Source: Chryseobacterium sp. UBA6632 (GTDB lineage: Bacteria > Bacteroidota > Bacteroidia > Flavobacteriales > Weeksellaceae). Taken from it: a stretch of 14,791 bases of DNA. How positions within the stretch are numbered: position 1 is the first letter of the stretch; each line of letters opens with the position of its first letter. The position numbers and the translations under genes were made by a program. The notes beneath the pieces were generated by a model that saw nothing but the letters and a program-made list of their open reading frames with translations, did not search any database and had not been told where the DNA came from. The DNA is taken from the NCBI GenBank assembly GCA_002455915.1, contig DKLU01000262.1, forward strand, positions 986-15,776. The letters are read 5' to 3'. This document shows positions 13,317 through 14,791 of this stretch, one piece after another.

Positions 13317-14791
13317 ATGAAAAAATATAATTCAATTTTCTCTTATATTGTTGCTGTCATTACAGCCTTGGTTATTATAGGCTGTGTGCATGACGACAAA
13401 TACGATGCTCCCAATCTAGATAATTATCAGTGTAGAAATGCTGATTATTATACAAATACAAACAACAAGTTTGTAAAATGGACTTTGCATGATTTAAAGC
13501 TAAAAACTTTAAATGAAGAAATTACAGAAAACGCCTATGTTGAAGGATATGTTTCTTCAACTGACGAATCTGGAAATATCTACAAAACAATTTATATTCA
13601 GGATGCCCCGGAAAACCCGACAGAAGGTTTAACGGTAAGTGTTGATATGGTGAGTGCTTATACTAGATTTCCACAAGGTTCTAAAGTATATATCGAGCTA
13701 AAAGGCTTATCTGTAACAGCTTATGGTAATGTAAGACAACTAGGCCAGGTAACTCCTGCAGGAACCAGAATTTTAGAAAAAGAGGTTCCAAATCATATTT
13801 TTAGAGATTGTAACGAAAGAGCAAATATTAAACCTAAAGTTTTAACAATGGCTCAATTTGCTGCAAACGATGCTCTTATTGGATGTCTAGTACAGCTTGA
13901 TGGCGTAGAATTCGACGAGAGAGCATTATGTACAAATTTTGCTCCTAATGGACAAACTGTGGATAAAACAATTGGGCAAGGTTGGAATAGTTCAACTCTT
14001 AAATATGTATCAACTGCAATTGTAAGAAATAGTGGATATGCATCTTTTGCTAACCAAATTGTTCCTGCAGGTAAAGGAAGATTTGTAGGTATTTTTAGTA
14101 AATATAACTCTACTTACCAATTATATATCAACAAGCTTTCAGACTTGAAGATGGATGCCAACAATCCTACAGATGTTGGGCCTGCTTTCCCTCGTTTAGA
14201 TGGTAAAGATAAAGATCCCTGCAGCTTTAGCCCAGATGGATTAACGGCAAAAACAGTAGCAGAAGTTAAACAGTTGGCAGGAAGTCTTGCTCCAAATGGT
14301 CTTTTAAAAATTACGGGTGATTACTATCTTAAAGCACAGATTGTTGCTGATGATGCAACTGGAAACCTTTTTAAATATCTTTACGTAGAAGATGCTACAG
14401 GAGGTATTAAAGTAAATATCAACAGAGCAGATTTATATCTTGAAAATAGATTTAAGCTTGGTAAAGATTTATATATCAAATTAAAAGATTTGCATATCAG
14501 AAACGTTAGTGGTGAACTTCAATTAGGGTCAAATGATTCTTCTTCTGCGGTTGCCTACAGAATTAAAGACGAAGAAATCTATAAGTATTTATTCGATAGC
14601 AATTCTCTACCAAGAACAGTTGTCGCAACAGAAAGAACTATCACTCAACTTACAAAAGCTGATGTTGGTAGATGGATTAAAATTAAAGATCTACAATTCG
14701 TAGATGGTGATTTGGGTAGAACGTATGCAGACGGTACAGCGACATCTAACAGAACATTAGAAGATTGTTCAGGAAACAAGATTAAGATCGG
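13317..14791 (+). CDS. DUF5689 domain lipoprotein, 3'-truncated by window edge
   Basis: This frame is open from the ATG to the window edge, giving 491 residues without a stop; the C-terminus is missing. The signal peptide ends V-I-I-G before Cys23, a good lipobox. Next comes V-H-D-D-K, an acidic patch resembling the flavobacterial lipoprotein export signal, so surface exposure is likely. I see two similar OB-fold-like modules. The first is about 70-150, with Y-V-E-G-Y-V-S-S-T-D and K-T-I-Y-I-Q-D-A. The second is about 335-415, with L-K-I-T-G-D-Y and F-K-Y-L-Y-V-E-D-A-T-G-G-I. A related segment begins near 455 (W-I-K-I-K-D-L-Q-F). I assign DUF5689 from this pattern. DUF5689 is a Bacteroidota domain of no proven function. 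It is cotranscribed with the TonB-dependent receptor (13-base gap), so it probably binds or delivers the receptor's ligand at the cell surface. Confidence 0.85.
   Translation, partial: MKKYNSIFSYIVAVITALVIIGCVHDDKYDAPNLDNYQCRNADYYTNTNNKFVKWTLHDLKLKTLNEEITENAYVEGYVSSTDESGNIYKTIYIQDAPENPTEGLTVSVDMVSAYTRFPQGSKVYIELKGLSVTAYGNVRQLGQVTPAGTRILEKEVPNHIFRDCNERANIKPKVLTMAQFAANDALIGCLVQLDGVEFDERALCTNFAPNGQTVDKTIGQGWNSSTLKYVSTAIVRNSGYASFANQIVPAGKGRFVGIFSKYNSTYQLYINKLSDLKMDANNPTDVGPAFPRLDGKDKDPCSFSPDGLTAKTVAEVKQLAGSLAPNGLLKITGDYYLKAQIVADDATGNLFKYLYVEDATGGIKVNINRADLYLENRFKLGKDLYIKLKDLHIRNVSGELQLGSNDSSSAVAYRIKDEEIYKYLFDSNSLPRTVVATERTITQLTKADVGRWIKIKDLQFVDGDLGRTYADGTATSNRTLEDCSGNKIKI

Overview
The window looks like chromosomal DNA of a flavobacterium, most like Chryseobacterium and its relatives (Weeksellaceae). 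It is AT-rich. Promoters match the Bacteroidota pattern TTTG, about 19 bp, TAnnTTTG, and Shine-Dalgarno sequences are mostly absent. Several proteins belong to families typical of this phylum: DUF4293, a DUF6146-like lipoprotein, DUF5689, and Rho with a long N-terminal insertion. I see no phage, plasmid, IS, CRISPR, rRNA or tRNA.

Layout, left to right. (1) 1-1420: the 3' part of cdsA overlaps psd by one base. Together they are steps of phosphatidylethanolamine synthesis, and they are closed by a terminator. (2) 1421-1727: a gene-free stretch with a degenerate array of 41-42 nt repeat units whose orientation switches in the middle. (3) 1728-3992, minus strand: an MsbA-like ABC exporter followed by a small DUF1801 protein, with a repeat half-element between them. 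(4) 4141-5708, minus strand: a secreted M28 metallopeptidase and, upstream of it, a DUF4293 membrane protein. Each has its own terminator, and a nearly perfect 33-bp palindrome lies between them. (5) 5727-7767: rho is divergent from the DUF4293 gene. The two promoters are interlaced in about 47 bp. (6) 7768-8665: a REP-like inverted element, then the sodA promoter, sodA and a bidirectional terminator. (7) 8670-10338, minus strand: a small lipoprotein gene and a secreted endonuclease/exonuclease/phosphatase (EEP). (8) 10505-14791, plus strand: a TonB-dependent receptor and a DUF5689 lipoprotein that runs off the right edge. It is divergent from the EEP gene.

Most of the window is housekeeping: phospholipid synthesis, transcription termination, oxidative defence and export. 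The part with the most system-like character is 9139-14791. There a secreted phosphoesterase/nuclease, an outer-membrane TonB-dependent receptor and a probably surface-exposed lipoprotein with two DUF5689 modules share one divergent control region. I infer that it captures and processes an extracellular phosphoester, possibly nucleic acid. No substrate can be proved from sequence alone. The second notable item is Rho, whose roughly 185-residue low-complexity insertion contains an Asn/Gln-rich, prion-like tract.
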